From contig JAJBTP010000179.1 of assembly GCA_020860805.1 (NCBI GenBank), forward strand, positions 1 through 14,606: a stretch of DNA of 14,606 bases. The letters are read 5' to 3'. Made by a program: the position numbers and the translations under genes. The notes beneath the pieces are model-generated. The model was not told the origin of the DNA. It did not search any database and was given only the letters and a program-made list of their open reading frames with translations. Numbering within the stretch: the first letter of the stretch is position 1; every line of letters begins with the position of its first letter. Positions 1 through 8,640 of this stretch are shown in pieces. This DNA is from Tannerellaceae bacterium. GTDB lineage: Bacteria; Bacteroidota; Bacteroidia; Bacteroidales; Tannerellaceae.

Positions 1-96
1 AACGTTTGCAAAATCTAACCGAGCATCGACCTCCTTTGTCGATTTTCGTGTAATGTCTGTATAAATACTTAAAGATTTGAAATTTAATTTTTTCAT
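1..96 (-). CDS. Partial CDS, 5' end only, unknown function
   Basis: An open frame begins at ATG (96-94) and runs off the left edge after exactly 32 codons. It reads MKKLNFKSLSIYTDITRKST and continues with KEVDARLDFANV. It is the next gene of the same operon, 106 bases after the written stop of the tail-fibre-like gene. The start is chosen because it is the first ATG after that gene and is followed by an uninterrupted frame rich in Lys, Asp and Thr. No signal peptide or membrane segment is visible in the part present. By position it could be a small accessory tail protein or part of a lysis cassette, but nothing in the sequence shows this. Confidence 0.6.
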   Translation of the reverse strand, partial: MKKLNFKSLSIYTDITRKSTKEVDARLDFANV

Positions 97-202
97 ACTT
101 GTTGAATTAACTATGGTGATTTAATAATTGTGCATAATAATTACTTCTTCCCTGAGATATAAGGAGAATCTCTAAAACATCTCCAGCTCCCATCTCCACA
201 TT

Positions 203-1348
203 TTATGTCCATCTTCCTCCGTTATAATTTAGGAAGTAAAGACTGGTTTGACCACTTTGAAATGCCAATATAAAATTTTGAGTATTGTCATATTCAGCAA
301 CAATTCTTACATGCAAGCAAAAAGAAGTAGTACCTAAAAATTCCCGCATGATATCCAAAGTCGGTAAATAAACATACCGGCGAGTAGTATTATATATTAC
401 CATGGTTGTTCCAAAAGAAAAATCCAGAACGGCAACATCATTTGCATTATTGAAGTGCCCTAATCCAGCTAATCCACCGTGACAAACAATTGCTCCTTGT
501 GTATACAATGCTACATTTTGATTTATTACATTGTCACTAATAATTTTTACTGCGGGATAATAATAATCACCAATTTCAGGATTCATTTGTCTATAAAAAT
601 ATGCTGCAGAATAACACATTTTATCGTCTTTCAATGCTGGATCAGCTCCATCACCAATAGCAACTTTTATATTCGCAATATCTCCTGGCTCAAAATACAT
701 TCGTTGTCTTTGGAGCCTAATGAGTCCAGGTGTTATATACGCCAGGTTTTGTTTATAATTAGTAGTGGTCCACTTACTAATATCTCCATAATAAAGACCT
801 TGATCATCTATTGAAAAATATCCAAGAGAACCTCCTTTTCCTGCAGAAATTCTACCGGTTATATTAACATCATTTGCTTCCAGATAACCAGTGATAAAGT
901 TTATATACAGATTTGGTTTAAAACTTCCTGTTGGTTTACCATTAGCATCCTCTTTGAAGTCTTTATAAGTTGCAGAACCGGAACCTTTCTGTGACATCAT
1001 TTTATTATTATGGAACACGGCTCCTCCCACAAGTGCAAAGTCTGCCATCAGTATCTTTGCATAAATTGCGTCATAATTTTCAAAAGGAATCCAGGTAGCT
1101 TTTTCCCCATTAATCTCATAGTCACTTTTAGGATTTATTCCGGTAAAACTACCTTCTTTGTTCAAATAATAATATACATCTGTATCCGGATTGCCGGTAT
1201 CATATAGCACAAAAGGAGCCGTACTTTCAGTCCGGGTATATTTTGTTCCTATCAACCAGACCCCTGCAGGATATAAAAGAGGACCGGGTTTACCGGTTTC
1301 TCCCTTCTGGATGAATTTAACGGTTGTAATTCTGCTAACTTTTGTCAT
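203..1348 (-). CDS. Tail-fibre / host-specificity-like phage structural protein (381 aa)
   Basis: A 381-residue protein with no signal peptide or transmembrane segment. Near the N-terminus (residues 16-24) it carries GETGKPGPL, a short collagen-like Gly-X-Y stretch often seen in tail-fibre proteins. Around residues 155-190 it has a YLEANDVNITGRISAGKGG segment followed by GYFSIDDQGLYYG, a beta-rich pattern typical of tail-fibre and tail-tip proteins. The C-terminal half is rich in Tyr, Asn and Gly, as expected for a receptor-binding tip. Its ATG overlaps the stop of the preceding gene by four bases (ATGA at 1348-1345), so translation is probably coupled. As written it ends WT-stop at 203. The -1 frame then reads on as IKCGDGSWRCFRDSPYISGKK to a stop at 141, so the true C-terminus may be longer. 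The tail-fibre role is inferred from composition and position. Confidence 0.65.
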   Translation of the reverse strand: MTKVSRITTVKFIQKGETGKPGPLLYPAGVWLIGTKYTRTESTAPFVLYDTGNPDTDVYYYLNKEGSFTGINPKSDYEINGEKATWIPFENYDAIYAKILMADFALVGGAVFHNNKMMSQKGSGSATYKDFKEDANGKPTGSFKPNLYINFITGYLEANDVNITGRISAGKGGSLGYFSIDDQGLYYGDISKWTTTNYKQNLAYITPGLIRLQRQRMYFEPGDIANIKVAIGDGADPALKDDKMCYSAAYFYRQMNPEIGDYYYPAVKIISDNVINQNVALYTQGAIVCHGGLAGLGHFNNANDVAVLDFSFGTTMVIYNTTRRYVYLPTLDIMREFLGTTSFCLHVRIVAEYDNTQNFILAFQSGQTSLYFLNYNGGRWT

Positions 1349-2415
1349 AATGAACTATCAGCCATGATGATTACATCGATATCACTATTAGCCTGGGAAC
1401 ACATCGTGTACGTTATTGTGGCAGTCGCTTCTTTGGTTTTACCACTATTTGTTGTGGAATAAAGAAGATCCCCTTTGGAGTCGGAAAAGATGAATTGGAA
1501 CTTACCGATAAAATCAGATATAGGGGTTTTACTTGTATCTCCTCGCTTTACACAGCTTGGAGAATATTTTACCGTATCACCTTCGTCCTCTATGGTTTCA
1601 TTTTCCGGAGTAGGATTCAGTAAGATTACAATTGGATCACTGGCATCGATGATCGTTTGTGTGTCAAATCCGAGCATTTCTCCATCTTTAAATACTTCAA
1701 CTTTATACTGGCTGTAACTATCTACCATGTCAGCTGTAATAGTTACGATTGCAGTTGTTAAAGAAGTTACCTGAGTCCAGGATCCACCGGTTGCCCGGTA
1801 CCATTTATAAGTAAGCCCGGTCGTAAATTCCGTATCTCCATCAAAAACCATGGCTTTAATTTTTACGGATCCGTTCTCCGTCCGGATAGTGAACAGATTA
1901 TCATCTGCAGCTGCAATAGTCACCCGGTAAGGAGAACCTGTTTGTTTTTCAATACGTACGGTGTATTCAGCTTCCAGTTCATCTGTAATGTTACCATAAC
2001 TGACTGTCGCTTTAGCGGTAAGGGTTCCTGAAAGGAGCCCACTTACAACAACCAGGTTTTTAAGAATTTTCAGTCCTGGAATCCTATCTTCCCGGCTTAC
2101 TTGTTGGAAGTAGTTAATGTAGTTAGTTGTTGTACAAAGACCGGTATTGTCAAATGATAGTTTAGTGTTGTTATAATACCATTCAATAGCTGTTGGAATT
2201 GCAATACCTTCTGCAACCCGGCTACTGGTAGCTACGAAATAGACAATCGGTTGTTTACTCGTATCAGCTTCCCAGTCAGGAATAACCGTATAACCGGAAG
2301 ACGCTCCTCCCTGGTATCCCTGATAGATGTCTCCGGAAGGGCATGTCAGGACCGGTATATAAGTCCCTCCCTTGGGACGAAAAGTCACTTTGGTTACTGC
2401 ACTGGACTGACTCAT
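1345..2415 (-). CDS. Beta-rich phage tail/baseplate-associated protein (356 aa)
   Basis: A 356-residue protein dominated by alternating hydrophobic/polar beta-strand patterns and many Thr and Ser. Segments such as LTAKATVSYGNITDELEAEY (near residue 135) and LTYKWYRATGGSWTQV (near 205) resemble Ig-like folds of phage tails, where a Trp-Tyr strand packs against repeated strands. No catalytic motif, signal peptide or membrane segment is seen. It starts at 2415, overlapping the stop of the upstream acidic-tailed gene by four bases (ATGA), and its own stop overlaps the start of the 381 aa gene in the same way. The three are therefore very likely one translational unit. The Ig-like fold is an inference from sequence style. 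The role is probably decoration of the distal tail or support for the fibre. Confidence 0.6.
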   Translation of the reverse strand: MSQSSAVTKVTFRPKGGTYIPVLTCPSGDIYQGYQGGASSGYTVIPDWEADTSKQPIVYFVATSSRVAEGIAIPTAIEWYYNNTKLSFDNTGLCTTTNYINYFQQVSREDRIPGLKILKNLVVVSGLLSGTLTAKATVSYGNITDELEAEYTVRIEKQTGSPYRVTIAAADDNLFTIRTENGSVKIKAMVFDGDTEFTTGLTYKWYRATGGSWTQVTSLTTAIVTITADMVDSYSQYKVEVFKDGEMLGFDTQTIIDASDPIVILLNPTPENETIEDEGDTVKYSPSCVKRGDTSKTPISDFIGKFQFIFSDSKGDLLYSTTNSGKTKEATATITYTMCSQANSDIDVIIMADSSL

Positions 2416-2796
2416 CTTGATTTCCTCCTTTTATTAGAGATTTGTGATAATTCTGATGTTTTATCTTCATCAGTGATAGAATTCTGCTCTTCGTTTGGAG
2501 CAGGATCTTCTGCAGGAGAATCATTTGGCTCTTCCGGTAAATTCTCCGGTAAATCTTTTTCGCAACCTTCCATAATAGGTACCGGTTCCTCTGTACCTTT
2601 TAGTTCATGCTTTCCCTGGTTTCTTTCTATTATTACTCCACCAATATACCGGCATCTTTCTTCCAGGGTTTCACCCACTATTCCGGCCACATCCCTGTTG
2701 CCATAAAATATAATTTCCATCTGCAGCTTTTTGCCGGATGTCTGCCAACCCTAACTGCTCAGCAGTAAAGGGTGATACTTTGATATATTTTCCCAT
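2412..2796 (-). CDS. Small protein with acidic Pro/Glu-rich tail, broken by a +1 shift
   Basis: Two overlapping frames make one sensible protein of about 127 aa. From ATG at 2796-2794 the frame reads MGKYIKVSPFTAEQLGLADI and on to GNYILWQQ. Around 2693-2695, where the minus strand has GGG, the frame must move by +1 (one G too many) to continue DVAGIVGETLEERCRYIGGV and on to the stop at 2412. The second frame alone opens at an ATG at 2720, which would give 102 aa and lose the clearly coding N-terminus. The C-terminal half is strongly acidic and Pro-rich (EEPVP, ENLPEEPND, EDPAPNEEQ) and ends in a basic KRRKSR cluster, suggesting a flexible tail. The stop overlaps the next start (ATGA). Function is not recognised. 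Confidence 0.6.
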
Positions 2797-2820
2797 ATAT
2801 AATTGAATTGGTTTTAAAGA

Positions 2821-3971
2821 TTAATTACCCCATAAAATATTTCCATCCTGATCCGTTAATTCATTCCCATCTTTATCTGTGAGGATACATAAGGGCCCCC
2901 GATCTTCAACCTCTAATCCTAAGTCCATACTTTTACCAGTTGAGTCTGTAATGGTAGTAGTGGAGATGGATGGTGCTTCTCCATGGGCGACCTTCTGCCA
3001 GGTTGCGCCTGCAGTTTCTTTTTTTTTGTGTACCAGGTTGCTCTGAGTATTGACAAAGGATTATTTATTATTTTTTTATTTGTTGTTACGATCAGTTTAG
3101 GATAGATTAAACTCTGGCCGGGAGCAATTTGACCCGGCACACCGCTGTAATCAAAATCAAAATCCGGTACACGCCGGCAAATCGTACATGTCGCCACCAG
3201 TGCACTTCCGGATGCCTGTTCCGGAAGGGTTTTCTCCATATTAGCATACTCTCCTTTACAAATGATTCCAACCTCTTCTCCCATAAACTCTCTATCAATA
3301 ACAAGAGTATCATCATTTACACTCACCAGTTCCGGATCCAGCTGCGGATCAAATAACCTGATTGTATTTTCAAGCTGTTTAAACCACCAAAATTTCCGGC
3401 GTTCCTGTTTGGTTAGTATATCCTTCTCCAACTGCATAGTTGCTTTGATGGTTTGTCTTGGTACATCCTCAAACGGATTATAAAACACAGTAGTTGGCAC
3501 ATCTAATTTTAAACCAGGAATAGCCGGACTTTCATTAACACACACTATTTGATGTGAATCCTGGAAAACAAGTACTTGACCATTCCTGGGATCCACATAT
3601 TCTGCATAAAAAAATAAAGTAAGAGGAGTTAGAACCTGTACATTTCGTTTAATTTTTATCCGGCCCTTATCTGTTCCGGAATCAGTAATCTCGTAGTTCA
3701 GATTGGATGCGTCAATTATCGCACCAGGTTTATCTTCTCCTTCCATCCATTTCATATTGGTAAGGGATGAATTAATCTTTCCGGAAACAACTCCGTCCCG
3801 ATCAAAAACAACACACCGGGGTTGTAACACTAAAGGAGTTAATTCATAATCCGGAGCATACTCTGAAAAATCAAAAGAATAGGTCTGGCGAGCTGGGACA
3901 CTTCCAGCAGGTATAATGCTAATACTCGCTTGAAGCGGTTTATAACTAAATCGTATGTTTTTCTTTTTCAT
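2821..3971 (-). CDS. Phage structural protein (~383 aa), broken by a -1 shift at A9 near the 3' end
   Basis: The ATG at 3971 shares a base with the stop of the preceding gene (TAATG). The frame as written ends at 2919 (350 aa), but its last ~31 residues after the lysine run are of a different character (QPGRRSPMEKHHPSPLLPL). The -1 frame entered at the A9 run (plus-strand T 3019-3027) gives a better ending, ETAGATWQKVAHGEAPSIST, then ...ILTDKDGNELTDQDGNILWG, and stops at 2821, just before the next gene. One added A would give ~383 aa. The body is beta-rich, with FDFSEYAPDYELTPLVLQP near residues 33-51 and PDFDFDYSGVPGQIAPGQS near 269-287. There is no membrane segment or catalytic motif. A tail/baseplate role is inferred from position only. 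Confidence 0.65.
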
Positions 3972-5689
3972 TATCCAAATGGTATTTCTTGTTTTGCTTC
4001 TTTTACTTCGCCTCCGTCACGCAGGTAGGTCGTGTAGACGAATTTGCAACTCCCGTTATTGACAAACCGGTATCCGCCTACATCTTCAGTTGTAATATGC
4101 ATGGAGCATCCGGCATCTGCTTTGGCTATGTTCCAGGCATTGTCTTCCAGGATGTCTCCGGTTTCCCGTGTCCAGGCGATATCGCTATCCAGTAAATCGG
4201 CAGTTACATCTGTATGGTGTATCCGGGCCACAATGGAGAGGGTGGTGTCTACTTCTCCGTAATCGAAGTCTAAGCCGTTGCTACTTACGATTTCGAGGGT
4301 GAATTCCGGATTGCCGGCTAACAGTAACCAGTCGGTTGTGTTCCACCGGGGTTCCTGCAGGGTTTTGTCGGCTATGCATTGGTATTTGCAGGAGTTGTGC
4401 CATACTTCGTGCGCAACGGTGTCTGTGTACCGGTAGGGTTCGTAGGAGGCGGCTACTATGGGACTCCAGATACCCCGGTCTATGCTGTCACGGATTATTT
4501 TTCCGTCATAGGTTATGCGGTGGATGTCCTGAACGATGATGCCGCGAGCATAGAGGTAGGGTTGTTCCGGGTTGATAGGCAGGTTGTCCGGTATGGGTAA
4601 GTTTTTAGGGAGGCCCAGTACTAAGGCCCTGTTCGCCGGTACGGTTGCGTAGTTGTCTACTTTGTCCAGGAATACGATTTCTCCGTCCTGGCTGGATAGG
4701 TACCAGGAAGATTGCCGGGCGGGGTTGGTGAAGTTTCCACGTCTGGCCAGATTCATGCCGGCAACAGGTGCGTAGTTTTTTCCGGCTGGTACTTCGCTGT
4801 CTGCTCCTAATACAACCAGGATTGTGTTGGCGGTGATGTTTACGTTTACGACTCTCATCCAGCTGGTAAAGAACCCACCTGTATGGTGATAAATACCATA
4901 AATAATATCATCGGTTGAAAATGGAACAATATCATCATCGTGCCGCTTCCGGATCCGGAGCAGGTAGGCATCTTCGTCTTCCTGTTGTACGGATTCGATT
5001 GTGCCTCCTTCCGTAAATATGTAGTCGCCTTCCTGAATGTTCAGCCGGTTGTAGATGAGCTCCATTACTTTCAGGTAAGAACGTACTTCGAGTGACTCCA
5101 GCTGGGCGTTGCCGTTTGTGTCAATGGCTCCGCCTTTGCCGGCAGACATGGAGTTGATGAAGTTCCGGGTTCGAAATTCCCTGGCTAATTCCGTTTCGTC
5201 TGCATAACCGGCTTTTATTTTTTTACCACCTACCAGGAGGTATTCTTCCAGGTAGGTTAATAGCTGGAGCAGGTCTATGTTGTCATGCACATGGCCAATG
5301 CCTCCGGTACCTTCGGCACCGTTGCCCAGAAGCCGGAACAAATAATCGGCCAGGTATCCGGCAGATACGGTTCCCCAGTTTTCGGCATAGGGACTTTGTA
5401 CGGGAAAGAGTGCCCCCTCGGAAAGTGAAAGGCTGGGAAATTCAACCAACCGAGGGGGCGTGGTAAAAGAACCGACGTCCGGAATGTCTATTTCCAGGAT
5501 TAATGGCAACGTGTCGGTTCTCTCTATATTTAGAAGAGGTTTGGTATCGGCAAACCGGTAGGTAAACCAGTAATGGCTGGGGATTTCTTCTGTGTTGTGG
5601 CTGACGGTGGATTCTGTTGTTACTATCTGCTGCAGGAGATCTCCGGTGAAGATGTATTTTTTGTGGCCGGGAAGAAGTCCAGCAGCCAT
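3971..5689 (-). CDS. Large tail/baseplate protein, C-terminal part (572 aa as written)
   Basis: This frame holds the C-terminal two thirds of a protein that probably begins at 6530. The first residues from ATG 5689 (MAAGLLPGH) look like a chance start. The overlapping upstream frame encodes a more natural RAERKWLLDFFPATK that joins this frame by a -1 move at the A6 run (plus-strand T 5657-5662) to give ATKKYIFTGDLLQQ. Visible segments include SMSAGKGGAIDTNGNAQLES near residue 180, as in tail proteins, and near residues 420-450 a WHNSCKYQCIADK...NTTDWLLLAG stretch. The spacing of its aromatic and Cys residues recalls a CBM5/12-like carbohydrate-binding module, so a glycan-binding role at the tail tip is possible. 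There is no transmembrane segment. It ends at TAATG, coupled to the next gene. Confidence 0.65.
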   Translation of the reverse strand: MAAGLLPGHKKYIFTGDLLQQIVTTESTVSHNTEEIPSHYWFTYRFADTKPLLNIERTDTLPLILEIDIPDVGSFTTPPRLVEFPSLSLSEGALFPVQSPYAENWGTVSAGYLADYLFRLLGNGAEGTGGIGHVHDNIDLLQLLTYLEEYLLVGGKKIKAGYADETELAREFRTRNFINSMSAGKGGAIDTNGNAQLESLEVRSYLKVMELIYNRLNIQEGDYIFTEGGTIESVQQEDEDAYLLRIRKRHDDDIVPFSTDDIIYGIYHHTGGFFTSWMRVVNVNITANTILVVLGADSEVPAGKNYAPVAGMNLARRGNFTNPARQSSWYLSSQDGEIVFLDKVDNYATVPANRALVLGLPKNLPIPDNLPINPEQPYLYARGIIVQDIHRITYDGKIIRDSIDRGIWSPIVAASYEPYRYTDTVAHEVWHNSCKYQCIADKTLQEPRWNTTDWLLLAGNPEFTLEIVSSNGLDFDYGEVDTTLSIVARIHHTDVTADLLDSDIAWTRETGDILEDNAWNIAKADAGCSMHITTEDVGGYRFVNNGSCKFVYTTYLRDGGEVKEAKQEIPFG

Positions 5690-6249
5690 TTGCGTTCCGC
5701 ACGGGTCAGGTAGCCGGTGTTGCGGGCGTAGAGCCGTTCGGTGTCTGTCCGGTATTCGGATAGTGTGTGGTCGGTTTCCAGGAGGTTGTGGGTGTGTTCC
5801 ACATTGAGTTCCTGCTCTCCGTAGGCCCGGAAGGTGTCGATACCTCCCAGTGAGTTTTCAAAGAGTATCCAGGCTTCGTCTTCAGCCCGCATTCCTTCTG
5901 CCTGGTACCGCTGGATATATGTGAGCCGGTTTCCTTCCGGATCCTGTATCCATACATCGTATGCACCTGGTAACCGGTTGTTGAGTTTGCCGGCTATGAT
6001 GCCGTATTGTACCGGTATGGTGTAGGCATTTCCGGCAGTGAGATCGGCCAGTTTGATTTGCTGGGTTTGGTTGTTTTCCAGATAGGCCCTTATTTGTACA
6101 GAGCAGGTGACTGTTGCGTAATAAGTCAGAAACTCCGGTGTGTAGTAGGTTACCTTTTTCTGTGTGGGTTGCCAGGTCAGGAAGTTGTATGTAAGAAAGT
6201 TGGCCGGGGTGTTATTGAAGGCTGCAACACCGGCACGGATTACCCTCAA
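5623..6249 (-). CDS. Large tail/baseplate protein, middle part (208 aa as written, TTG start doubtful)
   Basis: The frame opens right after an in-frame TGA (6264-6262) and has no ATG or GTG near its 5' end. The only nearby start is TTG at 6249, which reads (M)RVIRAGVAAFNN. The same frame upstream of the TGA continues the 6530 fragment without a frame change. The simplest reading is one protein with a nonsense codon rather than a new gene. The body contains FLTYNFLTWQPTQKKVTYYT (near residues 18-37) and a D-P-E-G-N-R beta region (near residue 107). At the 3' end the last correct residues are FFPATK. Beyond the A6 run the written frame gives NTSSPEISCSR-stop, while the -1 frame leads into the 572 aa part. 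Function as for the joined protein: structural, unassigned. Confidence 0.55.
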   Translation of the reverse strand: MRVIRAGVAAFNNTPANFLTYNFLTWQPTQKKVTYYTPEFLTYYATVTCSVQIRAYLENNQTQQIKLADLTAGNAYTIPVQYGIIAGKLNNRLPGAYDVWIQDPEGNRLTYIQRYQAEGMRAEDEAWILFENSLGGIDTFRAYGEQELNVEHTHNLLETDHTLSEYRTDTERLYARNTGYLTRAERKWLLDFFPATKNTSSPEISCSR

Positions 6250-6261
6250 GGGATACGTTAC

Positions 6262-6530
6262 TCAGACAATTACTTCAGTAAAATCGCCCACCAGGCTGGA
6301 CTGGGTGTATGGGGCGTTTGTATCTTTAAAAAGGAAGGATAACTCATTTTCCACTACTTCCTGCAGGTCAATGGTAACCCGTCCGTCTGTTCCTGGCTGG
6401 TAGGTGCGCTCGATGATTGTTTGTGTTCCTTTTTTAGAACGAAGGAAACCAGTGCCGAAGCGGATAATATGAATTTATTCATGTTGCCGGATAGACTGAG
6501 TGCATCCGGTTTGGTAATTACTGTTGCCAT
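6262..6530 (-). CDS. Large tail/baseplate protein, N-terminal part, broken by a -1 shift at A6
   Basis: The ATG at 6530-6528 opens MATVITKPDALSLSGNMNKF and on to ASALVSFVLKK. In the written frame it then stops at 6354 (58 aa, ending in a Ser/Thr/Gln-rich stretch). Moving -1 at A AAA AAG (6435-6429 on the minus strand) gives GTQTIIERTYQPGTDGRVTI and DLQEVVENELSFLFKDTNAP, up to TGA at 6264-6262. The corrected fragment is 89 aa. The same frame continues past the TGA into the 208 aa open stretch and then, by another -1 move, into the 572 aa part. The total would be about 853 aa. It begins 54 bases after the stop of the ~685 aa gene and may share its transcript. The function of the joined protein is structural by context. 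Confidence 0.55.
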
Positions 6531-6583
6531 TTGAGATATTTTTGAGCAAAGAAAGAGGTTGTTTTGCTGGCTATAAAGGACAA

Positions 6584-7960
6584 TTATTTTCGTTTAACTG
6601 TGAGCCATACGGTGAGTGTTCCCGGTTCGGGATCTCTTGGTCCCTCTGAACCGTATGTGCTGTAAAATTGAACAGCATAGGTTTTTTGATGATGTCTTCC
6701 TCCGGCGTTGTATTGGGTTGCCGTAGGCGGGTCATAGAATAGAATGGCCGGTTCTTCATCAAATATGAATCTTGTTTTTGTGGGGTGAGAACCCCGCCAG
6801 TTTACTTCCCACTCGTATGCATGGGTCAGGCCGGCCAGACGGGTGCTTTCGGAGGTGGCCCGGCTGACGGGTTGATAGAGTTTGGTTGTTAAGAAGGTGC
6901 ATTGCTGGGGTATTTTTTTACCTGGTATAAATTTAAGTTTATCGGGTACCATTTCCTGGCCCTGGTATAGTATTTTTTTGTATCCGGATAGAGAGGCTTT
7001 GAGTGTTTCAGGGAGTAAGGTGTCTGTCTGGATTTCAATCAGGGAGTTACGCAGTAGGGTGTCGTAGGTACGCCAGAAGTTTTCAAACAGTCCGTCCGGG
7101 CCATTGAATGAGAGGGTATAATTCCAGAGTCTTTTTCCTTCGTAGTCATAATTTAATACGGTTCCTCTGGCTCCGCCGTCCCGGTTATAGACCAAGCAGG
7201 GTATGATGTCGAGGTTGTCGTTTTCGTTGTCTGCAGTCAAATCTTCGTCTTCTTCCGCATTGTCCATTACGATTGTGGAGTTTAATGCACGGACCGGGCC
7301 AAGTACCGGTGTCATGGATGTGGTGGTACCCCGTACACCGGAAACGATCAAATAGCTATATGTGATTTCAGGAAGTGAAACGGGGATTTCTTTTTCTTCT
7401 ATTTCGTATTTTTTATCGTCCATGTAATCGCATAGGATATTGCCTACCTGTTGTATTACTTTGGTTGTTCCTTTAAATCCGGTGCGGGTGAATACTCCGT
7501 TTATCGGGTTGTATTCTGCTTTGGGGTATTTTTTGAGCATGTCTATGAGGGATGAGAAGCTTTCGCTATTGAGTGTTTCTTTAACGGAGCTCCGGGAAAC
7601 TCTTACTGAACCAATGCTACTACTACTGCTACTGCTTCTACTACTAACGGAAGTGCTACCGGATGATCTGTTATTCTCAATTACTTTGACCGATAGTTTT
7701 AGTTGTTTGAAGGTTTCCGGATGGTTTATGGTGGGCACTCCGGTAAAGTAGGGTGTCAGATCGGCTTCTGGTTTGGCTTCCATTGCTTCGTTGAATAGTA
7801 CGATATGCATTTTCCGGGTTATTTCATCGGGTACGAATTCGCAGTTGAACAGGCTCCGGAATGCGTTTAATATGTCGCTCACCATGCAGTCCGGAAGGAT
7901 TTGTGTGTACCTGATTTCTGCTTTCATCAGGGTATCAATGGTGTTGTTGAGTAGTACCAT
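6584..7960 (-). CDS. Tail/baseplate-type phage protein, C-terminal part (458 aa from first ATG)
   Basis: The frame is open well upstream of ATG 7960, back to the A7 run at 8285-8291, reading VIQFNSVTAAITFCRNLLIN and so on. ATG 7960 is therefore probably an internal methionine of a ~685 aa protein that starts at 8640. Features seen from 7960 are an acidic segment near residues 236-248 (EEDEDLTADNEND), a serine-rich linker near residues 97-123 with a run of seven Ser encoded mostly by AGT repeats, and a C-terminal part rich in aromatic residues. No membrane segment or enzyme motif is seen. Its place directly after the tape measure protein is where distal-tail and baseplate proteins are encoded in siphoviruses. 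The exact role is not recognised. Confidence 0.65.
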   Translation of the reverse strand: MVLLNNTIDTLMKAEIRYTQILPDCMVSDILNAFRSLFNCEFVPDEITRKMHIVLFNEAMEAKPEADLTPYFTGVPTINHPETFKQLKLSVKVIENNRSSGSTSVSSRSSSSSSSIGSVRVSRSSVKETLNSESFSSLIDMLKKYPKAEYNPINGVFTRTGFKGTTKVIQQVGNILCDYMDDKKYEIEEKEIPVSLPEITYSYLIVSGVRGTTTSMTPVLGPVRALNSTIVMDNAEEDEDLTADNENDNLDIIPCLVYNRDGGARGTVLNYDYEGKRLWNYTLSFNGPDGLFENFWRTYDTLLRNSLIEIQTDTLLPETLKASLSGYKKILYQGQEMVPDKLKFIPGKKIPQQCTFLTTKLYQPVSRATSESTRLAGLTHAYEWEVNWRGSHPTKTRFIFDEEPAILFYDPPTATQYNAGGRHHQKTYAVQFYSTYGSEGPRDPEPGTLTVWLTVKRK

Positions 7961-8172
7961 GCTCCTGAAGGGTTCGGTTTTGGTAAAGAAGTTGTCGGCA
8001 TATTGGTATCCGAACCATGAGAAGATTTCGGATAGTAGGTGATGTACCCGGATGAAGGGTGAGATGTAGTAGCCGGCATCCAGTTGAATGGCTTTGTCGT
8101 CTACTCGTTTGGTGCGGGCTTCGGCATTTAGAAGGGTGTAGTATCCGTCGGCGGCTTTGCTGCCGTATCTGT

Positions 8173-8640
8173 TTATTGTGCCGTCGTCGGTGGATACCGG
8201 GAAGATTGCGAAGCGTTCATCGTAATTGATGAGCAGGTTACGGCAAAAAGTGATTGCTGCAGTGACGGAGTTGAACTGGATGACTTTTTTTCAAAGATTG
8301 TGGAGAGTTTTACGTCCTGTATTTTTTCGTAGAATGCACCGGTATTCAGGTAGAAGGAGGTGGATATCCCTTCTTTTTTGTTTCTGGAGAGGATGGCCTG
8401 CCGGGCCTGGAAGGAGAAGAGGCCGGTTTGTATGGTTGCATCAGCCCGCTGGGTGAGTTTGGTGATGCCGGTAATGTCGTCCGGCCAGGATAATAATTTC
8501 CGGTTCCGGGCGGTGGGTGGCAGCGTGATCGGCAGCGACTGTTCACCGTATTCGTTAAAAAACGGGTTGGTTCGTTCCATTTCCAGTGTTGTGTCCGGGC
8601 TTATATCGTAAGGTTCTCCGGAGGAATGTATGATTTTCAT
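8173..8640 (-). CDS. Tail/baseplate-type phage protein, N-terminal part (in frame to ~residue 119)
   Basis: ATG 8640 overlaps the stop of the tape-measure 3' part (ATGA, 8640-8637), which fixes this start. Residues 1-119 read as a normal globular protein (MKIIHSSGEPYDISPDTTLE at the N-terminus; AFYEKIQDVKLSTIFEKK at the end of the good region). After the A7 run (plus-strand T 8285-8291) the written frame becomes a low-complexity Ser/Thr/Gln stretch and stops at 8173. The -1 frame instead continues open through 8160-7960 into the 458 aa frame. One added A gives a single protein of about 685 aa. The slip heptamer is A AAA AAG. The function is structural by position. Confidence 0.6.
   Translation of the reverse strand: MKIIHSSGEPYDISPDTTLEMERTNPFFNEYGEQSLPITLPPTARNRKLLSWPDDITGITKLTQRADATIQTGLFSFQARQAILSRNKKEGISTSFYLNTGAFYEKIQDVKLSTIFEKKSSSSTPSLQQSLFAVTCSSITMNASQSSRYPPTTAQ

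Noticed and set aside
2251..2706. A plus-strand frame of 151 aa across the acidic-tailed gene.
   Set aside because: It is the antisense of a Glu/Pro-rich region read as Ser/Gly/Phe; every neighbouring gene is on the other strand.
5442..5966. Two 86 aa minus-strand frames in the large tail protein.
   Set aside because: Their composition (Arg/Ser/Thr/Pro) is that of an out-of-phase reading, and they conflict with the coding frames that join into one protein.
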